Below are positions 1 to 7,891 of a stretch of DNA of 38,729 nucleotides, in pieces. The translations under genes were made by a program, and so were the position numbers. This DNA is from an uncultured bacterium (GTDB lineage Bacteria; Myxococcota_A; Polyangia; Polyangiales; Houyiibacteriaceae), in assembly GCA_937984275.1 (NCBI GenBank), contig CALJYC010000156.1, forward strand, positions 1 to 38,729, in the 5' to 3' direction. Under the pieces are notes generated by a model. That model was not told where the DNA came from, did not search any database, and saw only the letters and a program-made list of their open reading frames with translations. The first letter of the stretch is position 1, and each line of letters starts with the position of its first letter.

Positions 1-154
1 ACAGGCCGTCGTCGGAGCACGCCTCTCCAAACGGGCAGTTGCAGGAGAAGTCGACGCCGCCGTCTCCGCCAGCACGAGGAGCCGCGGTTGGGGGCACCTC
101 CCCGCAACCGGCCACGACGATCCAAACCAAGACCAGCCAGCACGATGACCGCAT
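1..154 (-). CDS. N-terminal part of a cysteine-rich lipoprotein
   Basis: The reading frame opens at an ATG at 154-152 and runs off the left edge of the window, giving 51 codons. The start of the protein is a short charged stretch, a hydrophobic core rich in V, L, W and I, and the lipobox VAGC, after which the mature lipidated Cys would begin. Lipidation and an outer-membrane or periplasmic location follow from that signal. The mature part turns to Pro, Ala and Gly and then to a Cys-rich stretch (SCNCPFGEAC). Many predicted myxobacterial surface lipoproteins look like this; no function can be given. The gene is divergent from the aldehyde dehydrogenase. No Shine-Dalgarno sequence precedes the ATG and a -10-like box lies only 7 bases upstream, so the mRNA may be leaderless. 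Confidence 0.7.
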   Translation of the reverse strand, partial: MRSSCWLVLVWIVVAGCGEVPPTAAPRAGGDGGVDFSCNCPFGEACSDDGL

Positions 155-161
155 GATTTGA

Positions 162-190
162 AATATAGGTGTAATATTACACTCATGCTA
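162..190 (-). promoter_or_regulatory. Candidate promoter of the lipoprotein gene
   Basis: On the minus strand a TATATT box (167-162) lies 7 bases before the lipoprotein ATG. A weak -35 match, TAGCAT (190-185), lies 17 bases further upstream. The perfect palindrome at 169-182 fills the spacer between them, a classic place for a repressor site. The -10 is convincing and the -35 is poor. Confidence 0.4.
169..182. promoter_or_regulatory. Perfect 14-bp palindrome, probable operator
   Basis: GTGTAATATTACAC reads the same on both strands. It is AT-rich within GC-rich surroundings and lies between the divergent lipoprotein and aldehyde dehydrogenase genes. Size, symmetry and position fit a dimeric repressor site of the TetR or GntR kind; this is inference. 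No regulator gene is adjacent in the window, so the cognate protein is unknown. Confidence 0.5.
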
Positions 191-205
191 GCTCTGTTGG
201 CCCGG

Positions 206-233
206 TTGCGTTTGGTTTCTGTGTTAGTAGAAC
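206..233 (+). promoter_or_regulatory. Weak candidate promoter for aldehyde dehydrogenase
   Basis: TTGCGT (206-211), a 16-base spacer and TAGAAC (228-233) form the best sigma-70-like match before the aldehyde dehydrogenase. Transcription from here would give a leader of about 40 bases containing a small GGCCC-TCT-GGGCC hairpin (247-259) and the AGGAG ribosome-binding site at 270-274. Confidence 0.3.
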
Positions 234-281
234 ATGTTTCACTCAAGGCCCTCTGGGCCCCGCAGCAACAGGAGCAAATCG

Positions 282-1823
282 ATGGCCATCGTCGAACCAC
301 TTTCCCCAACCGCCGAGGGGCGCCGCCGGCTCGGGATTCGCAGCCCGGCGACCCGTGAGCCGGTCGGCGAAATCGTCGTCAACAGCCCGGCGGACGTGGA
401 GGGCGCGATCGCAAAGGCACGCGACGCGCAACTGGAGTGGGCCCGTGTGCCGGTCGCAGAGCGCGCTCACATCATCCGTGGCGCGATCGATGTGCTCGTC
501 GAGAAGCGCGAAGAGGTCGTGAAGACGATCATCGGCGAGACCGGCAAGACGCACCTCGAGTCGCTCATCATGGAGGTTCTTCCAAGTTGCGACTACATCA
601 ACTTCTGGTGCGGCCGCGCGGTCAAGGAGCTCTCCGACGAGAAGCGAAAGCTCCACGGGTACCTCCGTCCGTACAAGAAACTGATCATGCACTACCGACC
701 GCTCGGCGTGGTCGGCATCATCACGCCCTGGAACGGTCCGTTCTCTTTGGCGATGAACCCCACCGTGCAGGCGCTTCTCGCTGGCAATGCCGTCATCTTG
801 AAGCCGTCGGAGGTGGCACCCTACTCGGGTGACTGGGCGGTTCGATTGTTGACGGAAGCCGGCGTGCCCGAAGGCGTCGTGCAGACAGTGCATGGCGACG
901 GCGAAACCGGCGCAGCGCTCGTCAACGGCGGCGTGCAAAAGATTTCGTTCACGGGGAGCGTGCGAACCGGGAAGAAGATCGCTGCGGCCTGCGCGGAGCA
1001 GCTCATTCCATGCACGCTGGAGCTGGGCGGAAAAGACGCGATGATCGTCTGCGAAGATGCCGATCTCGAGCGAGCCGCAGGTGGCGCGGTCTTCAACTCG
1101 ATGCTGAATTCGGGCCATGTTTGTATGGGCGTGGAGCGTGTCTATGTAGTCGAAAGCGTCGCCGACGAGTTCGAGGAACGCGTTAAGAACATCGTCAGCG
1201 AGCTCCGATACGGCACGGGCGAGGATGTCGACGTTGGCTCGGTGTTCTGGGACCGGCAGATGCCGATCATCGAACGCCACATCGAGGACGCGAGGGCCAA
1301 AGGCGCGGAGATCGTCGTCGGCGGAGAGGCCGACACCACCAACGGCCTTTTCTACAAGCCCACGTTCGTACGCAATCTCGATCACACGATGGAGCTCATG
1401 CGAGAAGAAACCTTCGGTCCGATCGTGTCGGTGATGCGCGTCGCCGATGAGGAAGAAGCGATTCGTCTCGCCAATGACTCCGCGTACGGACTGAGCGGGA
1501 GCGTTTGGACACAGAACATCCAGAAGGGAATCGAGATCGCGAAGCGGCTCGAAACCGGCTCAGTCGTGATCAACGACGCATCGATGGCATACGGGGCGCC
1601 CGAGGCGCCCTTCGGAGGCATGAAGGACAGCGGTGTCGGGCAAGTCAACGGCCTTGGAGGCCTTCGCGGATACACCCATCAGCAGCCGATCCTGATCGAC
1701 CGATGGGCCGCGAAGAAAGAGCGCGTATGGTACCCGCATACCCCTAAATCCGTTGAGGAAATCGACGGCATGATTCGCTTCATTTATGGGGGCGCACTCA
1801 AGAAGCTCGGCTTCTTTTCGTAG
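282..1823 (+). CDS. NAD(P)-dependent aldehyde dehydrogenase
   Basis: A 513-residue member of the aldehyde dehydrogenase superfamily, oxidising an aldehyde to the acid with NAD(P)+. Catalytic residues are in the expected places: Asn151 in TPWNG, Glu247 in LELGGK, and nucleophile Cys281 in SGHVCMG. The Glu-Cys spacing is the canonical 34. The ATG at 282 is chosen because AGGAG sits 7 bases upstream; an in-frame ATG at 234 would add 16 unconserved residues. The C-terminus carries an extra basic and aromatic tail of about 45 residues (WYPHTPKS to LKKLGFFS) beyond the usual core. Such tails occur in fatty- and aromatic-aldehyde enzymes and may contact membrane or substrate (inference). It is followed after 26 bp by an esterase, so ester cleavage feeding an alcohol or aldehyde route is plausible. 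Substrate unknown. Confidence 0.9.
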   Translation: MAIVEPLSPTAEGRRRLGIRSPATREPVGEIVVNSPADVEGAIAKARDAQLEWARVPVAERAHIIRGAIDVLVEKREEVVKTIIGETGKTHLESLIMEVLPSCDYINFWCGRAVKELSDEKRKLHGYLRPYKKLIMHYRPLGVVGIITPWNGPFSLAMNPTVQALLAGNAVILKPSEVAPYSGDWAVRLLTEAGVPEGVVQTVHGDGETGAALVNGGVQKISFTGSVRTGKKIAAACAEQLIPCTLELGGKDAMIVCEDADLERAAGGAVFNSMLNSGHVCMGVERVYVVESVADEFEERVKNIVSELRYGTGEDVDVGSVFWDRQMPIIERHIEDARAKGAEIVVGGEADTTNGLFYKPTFVRNLDHTMELMREETFGPIVSVMRVADEEEAIRLANDSAYGLSGSVWTQNIQKGIEIAKRLETGSVVINDASMAYGAPEAPFGGMKDSGVGQVNGLGGLRGYTHQQPILIDRWAAKKERVWYPHTPKSVEEIDGMIRFIYGGALKKLGFFS

Positions 1824-1849
1824 TCCGAATCATCCCCTATAGTTGAGGC

Positions 1850-2893
1850 ATGACCCGTGCCCGCGATTCGGTCATGCCGTTGGTTCGCAACGGTGTGGAC
1901 AAGGCCGCGAACCACTTTTCGCGGCTCGGGTATGGCGTGCTGCCGTGGGTCATTCAAAGTTGGCGCCGCGTTCACGTCGAGCACAACGTCCCCTATCGGA
2001 ATACCCGCAAGCGTTCCCACCTGCTGGACATCTACCGGCCACGGGACGCTGTCGGACGCTTGCCGGCGATCGTCTACATCCACGGTGGGGCATTCTCGAT
2101 GATGTCCAAGGACACCCACCGGATCATGGCCTACGTCCTGGCCGCGCAGGGCTACCAGGTCTTCAACATCAATTACCGGCTCGGCCCGGTGCATACCTAC
2201 CCGAAGCCTCTCCAAGATGCGATGGCTGCGCTCGAGTGGGTGCTCGACAATGGCGCCAAGTATGGGGCCGATACCGACCGCCTGGCGATCATCGGCGAAT
2301 CCGCGGGCGCGAATCTGGCCGCCGCCCTCGCCTACTGTACGACGCACCCGAGGCCTGAGCCTTTCACGCAGAGCATTTTCGAGCGCGACGTGGACCTCGC
2401 CTGTGTTGCGCCCTTGTACGGCCTGCTCGACCTGCACGACGTCCGGCGCTTCTGGCGCGACCCGGGCAAGAGCCATCGCATGGCGAGCTGGATCAAGGGC
2501 GAGATTCGCGGCACTGCCTACTCGTACCTGGGTCGACGGGTGAAACGAGCCCTTCAGTTTCCGCTCGCCAGCCCCCTGCGCCTATTCGAGAAACCCGCCG
2601 TCCCTGGAAGTCGGCCCCTTCCCCCGTTCTTCACCACGGTCGGGACCGCAGACCCGCTGCTGGGCGACACGATCCGCCTCAGCGATGCGCTCCAGCAGCG
2701 CGAGACGGAATGCGAGCTGCACGTCTTTCGAGGCGAGATCCACGCATTCAACGTGTTGCTTTGGCGTGCCGCTGCGCGCGAACAATGGGGCGCGCTATTT
2801 GATTTCCTCGAGAAGCACATGCACGGCACCGTCGCCGAAGCGCCTGCACAAGCCCCGCACTATATGTCGCTGTCCGAGACGTTCGCCGAGTAG
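1850..2893 (+). CDS. Alpha/beta hydrolase, HSL-like esterase
   Basis: A 347-residue carboxylesterase/lipase-type hydrolase of the hormone-sensitive-lipase group. The oxyanion motif HGGAF is at residues 78-82, the nucleophile elbow GESAG at 149-153 (Ser151), the acid is Asp268 in GTADP, and the catalytic His is His298 in GEIHAF. All triad members are present and ordered normally. There is no clear signal peptide, so it is probably cytoplasmic or loosely membrane-bound through the aromatic N-terminal cap. GAGG lies just before the ATG. It is probably cotranscribed with the aldehyde dehydrogenase. Its last 34 bases overlap the 3' end of the convergent YihY gene, so no separate terminator fits between them. 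Natural ester substrate unknown. Confidence 0.85.
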   Translation: MTRARDSVMPLVRNGVDKAANHFSRLGYGVLPWVIQSWRRVHVEHNVPYRNTRKRSHLLDIYRPRDAVGRLPAIVYIHGGAFSMMSKDTHRIMAYVLAAQGYQVFNINYRLGPVHTYPKPLQDAMAALEWVLDNGAKYGADTDRLAIIGESAGANLAAALAYCTTHPRPEPFTQSIFERDVDLACVAPLYGLLDLHDVRRFWRDPGKSHRMASWIKGEIRGTAYSYLGRRVKRALQFPLASPLRLFEKPAVPGSRPLPPFFTTVGTADPLLGDTIRLSDALQQRETECELHVFRGEIHAFNVLLWRAAAREQWGALFDFLEKHMHGTVAEAPAQAPHYMSLSETFAE

Positions 2894-3762
2894 TCGCGGG
2901 TTTCCACCACGTCCGCATAGGGGAGCGGCTCGATGGCCCTGCCGCGCTGGCGGGCCCATGCCCGTGTGAACACAGCCCCCATGAGGAAGATCTGCGTGGT
3001 GTAATAGATCCACAGAAGCAGGACGATCAACGAGCCAGCGGCTCCATAGATCGAAGCAGGACTCGCATACCCGAGGTAGAGACCGATCAAGAACGAGCCG
3101 CCGAGGACGAACAAGCAGGTCACCCCCGCCCCGACCCAGACGTCGCGCCAGGCGATGGTGGCGTCGGGGAGCCAGCGGTAGACCAGAGCGATCAACGGCG
3201 CCAAGACCGCAAAGGCGCTCCCAAACTCCGCCAACGTCAACATGTAGCCGCTATCCCCCACCAGATGGGCGGCGGCCGCGGCGCCCGAGTGAAGCAGCAC
3301 CAAGGCGATCAGCGAGCTGCCAAAAATCAGCACCATCGCAAACGCGAGCAACCTGCGCTCCGCCAGGTGCAGCGTCTCGGATCGACTAGCGTGAACCAGA
3401 AGCTTCGGCCGAATCCCCCACATGTGATTGAGCGCGCGCCGCAGCATCGAGAACAGGCGCGCTGAGATGTAGAGCATGAAGACGGCGCCGATGACCGGCG
3501 CCGCCCAGCTCGTCGCTTCGTTGCCTAGCTGAACGATCGCTTCGACCAGGAACGTCGCCATGTCATCGCCAAGAAACGCCCCGACTTGCCCGACGAGCTC
3601 CTCCCTGGCCTCCGCTTCCGGCATGACCAGCGATGCGATCAGCAGTGCCACAACGCCCAGCGGCGCTATCGCCAAGGACGCATAGAAGGCGATCGCCCCC
3701 GAGAGCAATCGCCCGTCGTGCGACTGGAAGTAGCGCCACGTCTCGATGAGAAGCGCGACCAT
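2860..3762 (-). CDS. YihY/BrkB (UPF0761) family membrane protein
   Basis: A 300-residue inner-membrane protein with about six hydrophobic segments. The family hallmark near the N-terminus is visible: an amphipathic start, then SGAIAFYASLAIAPL. A YISARLFSMLRRALNHMW stretch follows around residue 100, and the last segment contains IYGAAGSLIVLLLWIYYTTQI. YihY/BrkB proteins are widespread; a transporter-like role has been suggested for the family, but function is not settled. It follows ahcY by 6 bp and is the last gene of the seven-gene minus-strand run. Its 3' end overlaps the esterase gene on the other strand by 34 bp. Confidence 0.85.
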   Translation of the reverse strand: MVALLIETWRYFQSHDGRLLSGAIAFYASLAIAPLGVVALLIASLVMPEAEAREELVGQVGAFLGDDMATFLVEAIVQLGNEATSWAAPVIGAVFMLYISARLFSMLRRALNHMWGIRPKLLVHASRSETLHLAERRLLAFAMVLIFGSSLIALVLLHSGAAAAAHLVGDSGYMLTLAEFGSAFAVLAPLIALVYRWLPDATIAWRDVWVGAGVTCLFVLGGSFLIGLYLGYASPASIYGAAGSLIVLLLWIYYTTQIFLMGAVFTRAWARQRGRAIEPLPYADVVETRDYSANVSDSDI

Positions 3763-3768
3763 CTCGTT

Positions 3769-5097
3769 CTAGTAGCGGTAGTAGCTCGGCTTGAACGGCC
3801 CCTCGACTGGAATTCCGAGGTACTCGGCCTGAGCGGGCGTCAGCTTACTGAGCTTCACGCCGAGCTGGCCCAGGTGGAGTTGCGCAACCTTCTCGTCGAG
3901 CTCCTTCGACAGCACGTAGACCTTGCCCACCTCGTAGCGGTCGCGCTCCATCCACAGCGAGAGCTGAGCAAGCACCTGGTTGCTGAACGAGTTGCTCATC
4001 ACGAAGCTCGGATGGCCGGTGGCGCAACCGAGGTTCACGAGACGCCCACGCGCAAGCACGATGATGCGCTTGCCATCGGGGAAGATGAAGTGGTCGACTT
4101 GCGGCTTGATCTCTTCTTCGGTGACGCCGTTGGCCGGATCAGTCAGCCATGCCATCTGAATCTCGGAATCGAAGTGTCCGATGTTGCAGAGGATAGCTTC
4201 GTTCTTCATCTGCTTCATGTGCTCGCCGGTGACGACATCACAGCACCCCGTGGACGTGACGAAGATGTCGGCGACCGGGGCGGCCTCTTCCATCGTGACG
4301 ACCTGGTAACCCTCCATCGCCGCCTGAAGCGCGCAAATCGGGTCGATTTCGGTCACGAGAACGCGAGCCCCCGCGCGGGCCATCGCCTGCACGCAGCCCT
4401 TGCCCACATCGCCATAGCCGGCAACGACTACCACCTTGCCTGCGATCATCACGTCGGTTGCGCGCTTGATGCCGTCGACGAGCGACTCACGGCAACCATA
4501 GAGGTTATCGAACTTCGACTTGGTAACCGAATCGTTCACGTTGATGGCGGGGCACTTGAGTGAGCCTTCGCGCTCCATGTCGTAGAGACGATGAACACCC
4601 GTGGTCGTCTCCTCGGACAAACCGAGGATGCGATCGGGCCCGTCAAACATCTCGGCGTACTGCTGATGCACGATCGCGGTGAGGTCACCACCGTCGTCGA
4701 GCAGGAGGTTCGGAGCCTTGCCACCCTTGAATGCGCGAAGCTGTTGATGGATGCACCAGTCGTACTCCTCCTCGGTCTCCCCCTTCCAGGCGAAAACGGG
4801 GACACCCGTCGCGGCAATGGCAGCGGCGGCATGGTCCTGCGTCGAAAAGATGTTGCAGCTCGTCCAGGTGACCTCCGCACCCAGCTCGATCAGGGTCTCG
4901 ATCAGAACTGCGGTCTGGATGGTCATATGAAGGCATCCCGCAACGCGTGCTCCGGCAAGCGGCTTCTGGGCGCCGTACTCCTTGCGAAGCGCCATCAGAC
5001 CCGGCATTTCGTGCTCGGCGATCGCGATCTCCTTCCGACCCCAGTCGGCCAATGAGAGGTCGGCAACCTTGTATTTCAGATCTGGATTTGGGCTCAT
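3769..5097 (-). CDS. ahcY: Adenosylhomocysteinase (S-adenosylhomocysteine hydrolase)
   Basis: A 442-residue cytosolic NAD+-dependent enzyme that splits S-adenosylhomocysteine into adenosine and homocysteine, relieving product inhibition of methyltransferases and recycling homocysteine to methionine. Visible landmarks are the [15 protein letters not shown] substrate loop (79-93), [11 protein letters not shown] with the active-site Lys193, the NAD-binding GYGDVGKG (227-234), HFDSEIQM (308-315), and the C-terminal KPSYYRY with the Lys and Tyr that complete the neighbouring NAD site in the tetramer. The ATG at 5097 is preferred: it follows an AGGAG, matches family N-termini, and overlaps the stop codon of the upstream regulator in an ATGA. 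Translation is therefore probably coupled to that regulator, which likely senses the S-adenosylhomocysteine cleaved here. Confidence 0.97.
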   Translation of the reverse strand: MSPNPDLKYKVADLSLADWGRKEIAIAEHEMPGLMALRKEYGAQKPLAGARVAGCLHMTIQTAVLIETLIELGAEVTWTSCNIFSTQDHAAAAIAATGVPVFAWKGETEEEYDWCIHQQLRAFKGGKAPNLLLDDGGDLTAIVHQQYAEMFDGPDRILGLSEETTTGVHRLYDMEREGSLKCPAINVNDSVTKSKFDNLYGCRESLVDGIKRATDVMIAGKVVVVAGYGDVGKGCVQAMARAGARVLVTEIDPICALQAAMEGYQVVTMEEAAPVADIFVTSTGCCDVVTGEHMKQMKNEAILCNIGHFDSEIQMAWLTDPANGVTEEEIKPQVDHFIFPDGKRIIVLARGRLVNLGCATGHPSFVMSNSFSNQVLAQLSLWMERDRYEVGKVYVLSKELDEKVAQLHLGQLGVKLSKLTPAQAEYLGIPVEGPFKPSYYRY

Positions 5098-6086
5098 GAT
5101 GGTCTTATCTCCTCTTTCGTTCCGCGGCGTGCTGCGAGCACCTGCCACTTCAAGTGGGCATCGGGGCCAGCGCCGTAGCGCGCTGCGGGAATGACAAAAA
5201 CTTCCGGGTTGATCAACCCGGCTGACTTTGCGAAACCAAACAGCTCATCGCGCTCGAATCCAAGCCAAAGATCGGCCTGACGTTCGCGCATGAGCTCGTC
5301 GTCGTGAGAGCAGTAGTCGATGACAACCACTTGGCCGCCCGGTCGCGCGAGCGAGCCCAAAAGCGATACCAACTGCTGGGGCCGCGGCGCGTGGTGGAGC
5401 AACCGCACGGCAAACACGGCATCGGCACCACCGAGCTCACGGACGCGGGCCACGACGGCGGTGTCGTTGTACTCCGCCTGGACGAGCTCGACGTGCTCGT
5501 AGCCGTGACTCGAGAGCCTGCGCCCAGCGGCCTCGAGCTGCTTCTCGGAGCGGTCAACCGCGATCACACGATCGAACAGCGGCGCTAACAGCTCAACCAA
5601 TGCTCCATCGCCTGTGCCTAGATCGACCGCGAGACCGCGCTGCGGCAACAACGTACGAAGGGCGGTGAGATAGGCGGCCCATTCAGCGATGGGCGGCGCA
5701 GAGGTGTCATCCAAGGGCTGCTCGAAAAAGGCCCGCGCGTCCTCGTCGCGCGCCTTGATCACCTGGGCGACGCGTTCGAGGCTGCCGTCTTCGGCGCAGA
5801 GCGCTCGGCCGGAGCGGATCGCGTCGGCAAGCAAGGGATCCCCGTTTAAATCAGGGGACAGGCGGGCGAACGCGCGCGTGCCCTGACGGCGTACGGCCAC
5901 CAATCCGGCTTCTCGAAGAAGCTTCAGGTGCTTGGACACGTTCGGCTGCGCTTCCCGCGTCAGCTCAGCGAGCTCCCCGATCGAAAGCTCGTCCTCGGAA
6001 GTGAGGCCGAGCAAACGCAGCCGCCGCGGCTCCCCGAGCAAACGGTAGAGCTCCCAGCGAGGGGATTCTGCGACAGCCAACGGCAT
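5094..6086 (-). CDS. ArsR-family regulator fused to a methyltransferase domain (SahR-like)
   Basis: A 331-residue two-domain protein. Residues 1-80 form an ArsR-type winged helix-turn-helix, with the recognition helix around [16 protein letters not shown] (46-61). Residues about 130-260 form a class I SAM-binding fold with motif I DLGTGDG (155-161) and an acidic AVDRS after strand 2. In proteobacteria, SahR regulators have this fusion, sit beside ahcY and control methionine-cycle genes, with S-adenosylhomocysteine as effector. The 4-bp overlap with ahcY supports that role here. No metal-binding cysteine pair is seen in the HTH, which argues against arsenic sensing. The start at 6086 gives the family N-terminus; a longer frame to 6158 would cross the promoter. 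An active methyltransferase remains possible. Confidence 0.85.
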   Translation of the reverse strand: MPLAVAESPRWELYRLLGEPRRLRLLGLTSEDELSIGELAELTREAQPNVSKHLKLLREAGLVAVRRQGTRAFARLSPDLNGDPLLADAIRSGRALCAEDGSLERVAQVIKARDEDARAFFEQPLDDTSAPPIAEWAAYLTALRTLLPQRGLAVDLGTGDGALVELLAPLFDRVIAVDRSEKQLEAAGRRLSSHGYEHVELVQAEYNDTAVVARVRELGGADAVFAVRLLHHAPRPQQLVSLLGSLARPGGQVVVIDYCSHDDELMRERQADLWLGFERDELFGFAKSAGLINPEVFVIPAARYGAGPDAHLKWQVLAARRGTKEEIRPS

Positions 6087-6094
6087 GAGATTGC

Positions 6095-6123
6095 GATATA
6101 TGCCATCATTCGCATGGATGCAA
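6095..6123 (-). promoter_or_regulatory. Candidate promoter of the SahR-like/ahcY pair
   Basis: On the minus strand TTGCAT (6123-6118), a 17-base spacer and TATATC (6100-6095) lie just before the regulator. The -10 ends 8 bases before the ATG at 6086, so the transcript would be leaderless or nearly so, in keeping with the absence of a Shine-Dalgarno sequence. The core GCATATATCGC is nearly symmetrical and could be an autoregulatory site; I did not match it to a known consensus. Confidence 0.45.
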
Positions 6124-6158
6124 GCAATGCTGCGGAAGAATCGTTCAACTATTGGCAA

Positions 6159-7181
6159 TCATGCGTTTTTCTCTCGCAAGGCGCGCTGGTAGTAGGCCTC
6201 GGCAAATGCGCCACCTCGCTCGCGCGCCGCCTCGAGGAGCGGGACGGCGTCGGCGGCCTTGCCCAGCTCGACGAGGACGGCACCTTCGAGGGCCGGATCG
6301 GCGGCCCTATCCCCGGACATCGACGTCAACGCTTGGTAGGCCTCACTCGGCTCTCCGTTGATGAGCCTGCCCCAGGCTAAGAGGTGGAAGGCTTCATCGA
6401 GCTCCGCGGTCGCATCGGCCTTCGCGACGAGGTCCGATGCTGCGCGGATCAACGCATGGCCGTCGCCCCGCTCGAGCGCTTCGAACGCCTGCTGGACCAG
6501 GCTCTGGGGCGGCGCGGCTTCAGACGGGTGCGCAGCGAGCCGCTGCCTCTCGCCTCGAAACGCTTGGTAAGTGCTGAACGCGAGTAAGAACAGAAGAATG
6601 GTCGCGGGATACTGCTTGAGGGTCACGGTTACCGCGAACAACAATCCGATCACAGCGAACGAGACATAACACGCCAACAATCGGCCGCGCGACGGAGCGA
6701 AAAGCTCCATGAGCGACGCCACGATGTTCCCGCCGTCGAGGGGCATGACGGGCAGAAGATTCAAGAGGCCCCATCCGAGATTGACGAAGATCAAGGAGCG
6801 AAACGCGTACCGGGCGAGCGAGGGGTCGGGAACCCGCAGCGCGTCCATCAAGACCAAGGCCAGCGATCCGATGAAGATGCCGACGGCGGGACCGGCGGCG
6901 CTCACCACGAGGCTTCGCCCGGGGCTCATCGGCTCGCGTTGCTCCCACCACGTCAGGCCGCCCAGCGCGATGAGCTCGATGCGCGGCTGCCTTCCGAAGG
7001 CGCGCCCGACCAGGGCATGGCCGAGCTCGTGCATCAGGATGCCCTGGAACACCACCACGACCCAGATCAACAGCCCGGCCCAGCCCTCCTCGCTGTTCAG
7101 CGTCCAAAGCCACAGAGCCATCAGCCAAAACCACAAGTGAATGCGGATTGGAATTCGGAACAGCCGGAACTCGATGCTCAT
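6159..7181 (-). CDS. Site-2-protease family (M50) membrane metalloprotease with TPR-like tail
   Basis: A 340-residue intramembrane zinc-protease homologue. HELGH at 51-55 supplies two zinc ligands and the catalytic Glu, and PLDGG at 147-151 supplies the third ligand (Asp149). Both lie in hydrophobic segments, and about five or six segments cover residues 12-230. There is no PDZ domain and no CBS domain. Instead residues about 250-340 form a soluble helical tail with alternating Ala and Leu, resembling two TPR-like hairpins (EALERGDGHALIRAA, then LGKAADAVPLLEAA). The start at 7181 gives the usual short cytosolic lead before the first segment; no strong ribosome-binding site is seen. Substrate and pathway are unknown; the tail may recruit it. 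Confidence 0.85.
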   Translation of the reverse strand: MSIEFRLFRIPIRIHLWFWLMALWLWTLNSEEGWAGLLIWVVVVFQGILMHELGHALVGRAFGRQPRIELIALGGLTWWEQREPMSPGRSLVVSAAGPAVGIFIGSLALVLMDALRVPDPSLARYAFRSLIFVNLGWGLLNLLPVMPLDGGNIVASLMELFAPSRGRLLACYVSFAVIGLLFAVTVTLKQYPATILLFLLAFSTYQAFRGERQRLAAHPSEAAPPQSLVQQAFEALERGDGHALIRAASDLVAKADATAELDEAFHLLAWGRLINGEPSEAYQALTSMSGDRAADPALEGAVLVELGKAADAVPLLEAARERGGAFAEAYYQRALREKNA

Positions 7182-7227
7182 CGGAGGGACTATGGGTCTC
7201 CGACGGGTTGGCGACCAGTCGCGGTCT

Positions 7228-7881
7228 TCAGCCGCGCCGTGATTCGTCCGTAATTCGCCTCTTCGTAGCCGCCCAACCGCAAATCTTGCACTCGCGCAAG
7301 TCATGACGGCGCGCGGGGCAGTACTCGCGCCCGAAGTAGATGATCTGCAGGTGCCGGCGAATCCAAGTGTCCTCGGGAAACACCTTCTTGAGATCGGCCT
7401 CGGTCTTCACGACATTCTTTCCGTCGGAGAGCCCCCAGCGCGCGGCGAGCCGATGAATGTGCGTGTCGACCGGGAACGCTGGACGGCCGAAGGCCTGGCA
7501 CATCACGACCGAGGCGGTCTTGTGTCCCACTCCTGGAAGTGCCTCCAACGCATCGATGTCGTCGGGCACCTCCCCGCCGTGTCTTTCGATGAGCAGCTCG
7601 GCCATGGCCTTGAGGTTCTTGGCTTTCGTGGGGGCAAGTCCCACGGTGCGAATAAGTGAAAGGATCCGGTCAACAGGCAACTCAGCCATCGACTTGGGAT
7701 TGGAGGCCTCGGCAAACAGCGCCGGCGTCACTTCATTCACCTTCTTGTCGGTGGTCTGCGCGCTCAGCATCACCGATACGAGGAGCGTGTATGGATCTTG
7801 GTGATCCAGGGGAATGGGCGGCTCGGGGTAGAGCGTATCGAGGATCTCGCCGATGCGGTCGGCCTTGTCCTGGCGATTCAT
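7228..7881 (-). CDS. nth: Endonuclease III, bifunctional DNA glycosylase/AP lyase
   Basis: A 217-residue base-excision-repair enzyme removing oxidised pyrimidines and nicking the resulting abasic site. The helix-hairpin-helix LPGVGHKTASVV ends in catalytic Lys121, and the catalytic Asp139 is in FPVDTHIHR; both match the family. The C-terminal iron-sulphur loop is unusual: cysteines are at 188, 198 and 201 (CPARRHDLRECKIC), and the fourth cysteine expected about six residues later is absent, with WAATKRR in its place. The frame is otherwise intact, so this looks like a variant or lost cluster rather than a frameshift. The start at 7881 gives the standard N-terminus; a longer frame would run into the YbhB gene. 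It lies 10 bp after YbhB. Confidence 0.93.
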   Translation of the reverse strand: MNRQDKADRIGEILDTLYPEPPIPLDHQDPYTLLVSVMLSAQTTDKKVNEVTPALFAEASNPKSMAELPVDRILSLIRTVGLAPTKAKNLKAMAELLIERHGGEVPDDIDALEALPGVGHKTASVVMCQAFGRPAFPVDTHIHRLAARWGLSDGKNVVKTEADLKKVFPEDTWIRRHLQIIYFGREYCPARRHDLRECKICGWAATKRRITDESRRG

Positions 7882-7891
7882 GGGCCGCGGA

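Noticed and set aside
243-1385. Open frame of 380 codons antisense to the aldehyde dehydrogenase
   Set aside because: No recognisable domain; the plus-strand enzyme has all catalytic residues and a ribosome-binding site.
5094-5600. Arsenic-resistance regulator
   Set aside because: ArsR fold alone is not enough: no Cys metal motif, no arsenic genes nearby, and ahcY overlaps it, which points to methyl-cycle control.
7228-7300. Frameshift at the end of nth explaining the missing cysteine
   Set aside because: The frame continues smoothly to a stop, the first three cysteines are in frame, and a basic tail follows; a natural variant is more likely.
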